Below, one piece after another: positions 15,151-16,270 of a DNA stretch of 16,270 nt. The notes under the pieces were generated by a model that saw only the letters and a program-made list of their open reading frames with translations, was not told where the DNA came from and did not search any database. Each line of letters begins with the position of its first letter. The first letter of the stretch is position 1. The DNA is from Clostridium sp. UBA6758 (GTDB lineage Bacteria; Bacillota; Clostridia; Clostridiales; Clostridiaceae). Location: positions 32,187-48,456 of the forward strand of contig DKGY01000071.1 of assembly GCA_002453475.1 (NCBI GenBank), written 5' to 3'. The translations under genes and the position numbers were made by a program.

Positions 15151-16126
15151 TGCTTCTAACCTCCAGCTTAAGCTCACCAATCATTCTCTTATCATCACAT
15201 ATCTTATTTCCAGAAGTAGTTAAATAATTTCCAGTGATTGTGGCATTAGCACCTGCATTAAAGCAACCTTTTCCTAAATCTTTAATAAGATTTCTACCAC
15301 CTGCCAATCTTATTAAAGCCTTAGGATTTATAAATCTAAAAATAGCAATAGTTTTTAGAATATCCTCTTGAGTTAAATTTTTAGAGCCCTCAAGAGGAGT
15401 TCCTTTAACAGGATTAAGTATATTAACTGGAATAGACATGACATTTAACTCTTCTAACTGAAAGGCAAGATTAATTCTATCTTCCCAACTTTCTCCCAGT
15501 CCAACGATTCCTCCTGAACATACAGTCATTCCAGCTTCTTTTGCAGCTTTTATTGTATCTATTCTTTCTTCATAACTATGAGTTGTACATATTTCCTTAT
15601 AAAATTCTTTACTTGTTTCTAGGTTGTGATGATACATTTTTATTCCTCTTTCCTTTAATTTAAGAAAATCATCATATCCAAGTATTCCTAGTGAGGCACA
15701 TAAATCCATACTTAACTCATTATTTAGTTCCTCGTATATATCTAAAATCTTTTCAAAATCACTACCTACAATACCTCTACCACTTGTAACTAAAGAAAAT
15801 CTATTTACTCCTTCTGCTTCATTTTCTTTTGCTAGCTTTAATGCTGACTCTTTGGAAACTAAATCATAAACTTCCACATTAGTGTTGTAGTGGGCAGATT
15901 GAGCACAGAATTTACAGTCTTCAGAGCATCTTCCTGACTTTGCATTCATAATAGTACAAAGATCAACCTTATCTCCACAAAAAGTTTTTCTTATATTGTC
16001 AGCACTAATGCATAATTGCTCTATATCCTCATTGCTGTCTAGCTTTGTTAAACTTAGAGCTTCTTGAAAGTTTATATTTTCTCCTAATAGAACTCTTCTT
16101 TCTAAATCCTTAATAAAATTTATCAT
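15143..16126 (-). CDS. bioB: Biotin synthase (radical SAM)
   Basis: Radical SAM enzyme (327 aa) inserting sulfur into dethiobiotin. The CxxxCxxC cluster motif is Cys67, Cys71, Cys74 in [16 protein letters not shown]. Later family segments are [12 protein letters not shown] (165-176), [11 protein letters not shown] (202-212), NPVKGTPLE (238-246) and IRLAGGR (272-278). For the auxiliary sulfur-donor cluster, E. coli uses Cys97, Cys128, Cys188 and Arg260. Here Cys143, Cys203 and Arg273 match three of them, but the first position is Ser111 (NRFSLVTSG). Ser at this position also occurs in other clostridial BioB sequences as I remember them. The start is ATG 16126 with AGGTGG/AAGAAGG upstream, 21 nt after bioY. 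It overlaps bioD by 8 nt. Confidence 0.95.
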   Translation of the reverse strand: MINFIKDLERRVLLGENINFQEALSLTKLDSNEDIEQLCISADNIRKTFCGDKVDLCTIMNAKSGRCSEDCKFCAQSAHYNTNVEVYDLVSKESALKLAKENEAEGVNRFSLVTSGRGIVGSDFEKILDIYEELNNELSMDLCASLGILGYDDFLKLKERGIKMYHHNLETSKEFYKEICTTHSYEERIDTIKAAKEAGMTVCSGGIVGLGESWEDRINLAFQLEELNVMSIPVNILNPVKGTPLEGSKNLTQEDILKTIAIFRFINPKALIRLAGGRNLIKDLGKGCFNAGANATITGNYLTTSGNKICDDKRMIGELKLEVRSND

Positions 16127-16147
16127 ACTTAAAACCTTCTTCCACCT

Positions 16148-16270
16148 TTAATTTATATATCCATTTCTTTTTAATATAGGTATTATTTTTACTGCTACAT
16201 AAGCTGCAAAAGCTGTTAAAACTAAATCTCCAACTATACATACTAAAAAGCCATTAAAAAATGCTAAGTG
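16148..16270 (-). CDS. bioY: Biotin transporter BioY, C-terminal 40 residues only
   Basis: The last 40 codons and stop of an open frame running off the right edge. The visible end, FFNGFLVCIVGDLVLTAF followed by AAYVAVKIIPILKRNGYIN, has the hydrophobic helix and GDL...AAYVAVKI ending of BioY, the substrate-binding membrane component of biotin ECF transporters. Position upstream of bioB in a biotin operon supports this. The operon promoter and any BirA operator would be outside the window. The fragment is short, so the call rests largely on context. Confidence 0.72.
   Translation of the reverse strand, partial: HLAFFNGFLVCIVGDLVLTAFAAYVAVKIIPILKRNGYIN

Overview
The window is AT-rich, with tight operons, strong AGGAGG-type ribosome binding sites, T-rich terminators and S-box regulation. 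Together with a SigI/RsgI pair and the protein sequences, this points to a low-GC Firmicute of the Clostridium type. The species cannot be fixed from the sequence alone. I see no tRNA, rRNA, CRISPR array or insertion sequence.

Region 1 (1-3620, minus strand) is a methionine operon read right to left. A consensus promoter leads into two complete SAM-I (S-box) riboswitches in series, each with its own terminator. They are followed by metY, metA and a homoserine dehydrogenase gene cut by the window edge. Together these genes take aspartate semialdehyde to homocysteine by the O-acetylhomoserine/sulfide route, under feedback from S-adenosylmethionine.

Region 2 (3767-5301, minus strand) holds motA and motB, the flagellar stator genes. 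Each carries one single-base frameshift: a T appears to be missing from a T-run early in motA, and one extra base sits just after the transmembrane segment of motB. As given, neither gene encodes an intact protein.

Region 3 (5302-10707) has a CNNM/CBS (CorC/HlyC-type) membrane protein on the plus strand, facing a two-gene heterodimeric ABC exporter on the minus strand. A long nested inverted repeat separates them and probably terminates both. The exporter subunits have complementary degenerate motifs, as expected for one active and one inactive ATP site.

Region 4 (10827-12668, plus strand) is a sigI-rsgI pair overlapping by ATGA. The anti-sigma factor has one membrane span and a long charged, disordered extracellular tail.

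Region 5 (12669-13046) has no gene. It contains the rsgI terminator, a candidate structured RNA of about 200 nt that I could not assign to a family, and a 40-nt perfect palindrome acting as terminator.

Region 6 (13047-16270, minus strand) is a biotin operon, bioY-bioB-bioD-bioA, with bioY cut by the window edge. It covers precursor or biotin uptake and the last three steps from 7-keto-8-aminopelargonate to biotin. No bioF, bioC, bioH or bioW is seen here.

The least expected items are the tandem SAM riboswitches, the double stator frameshift and the unassigned RNA between rsgI and bioA.
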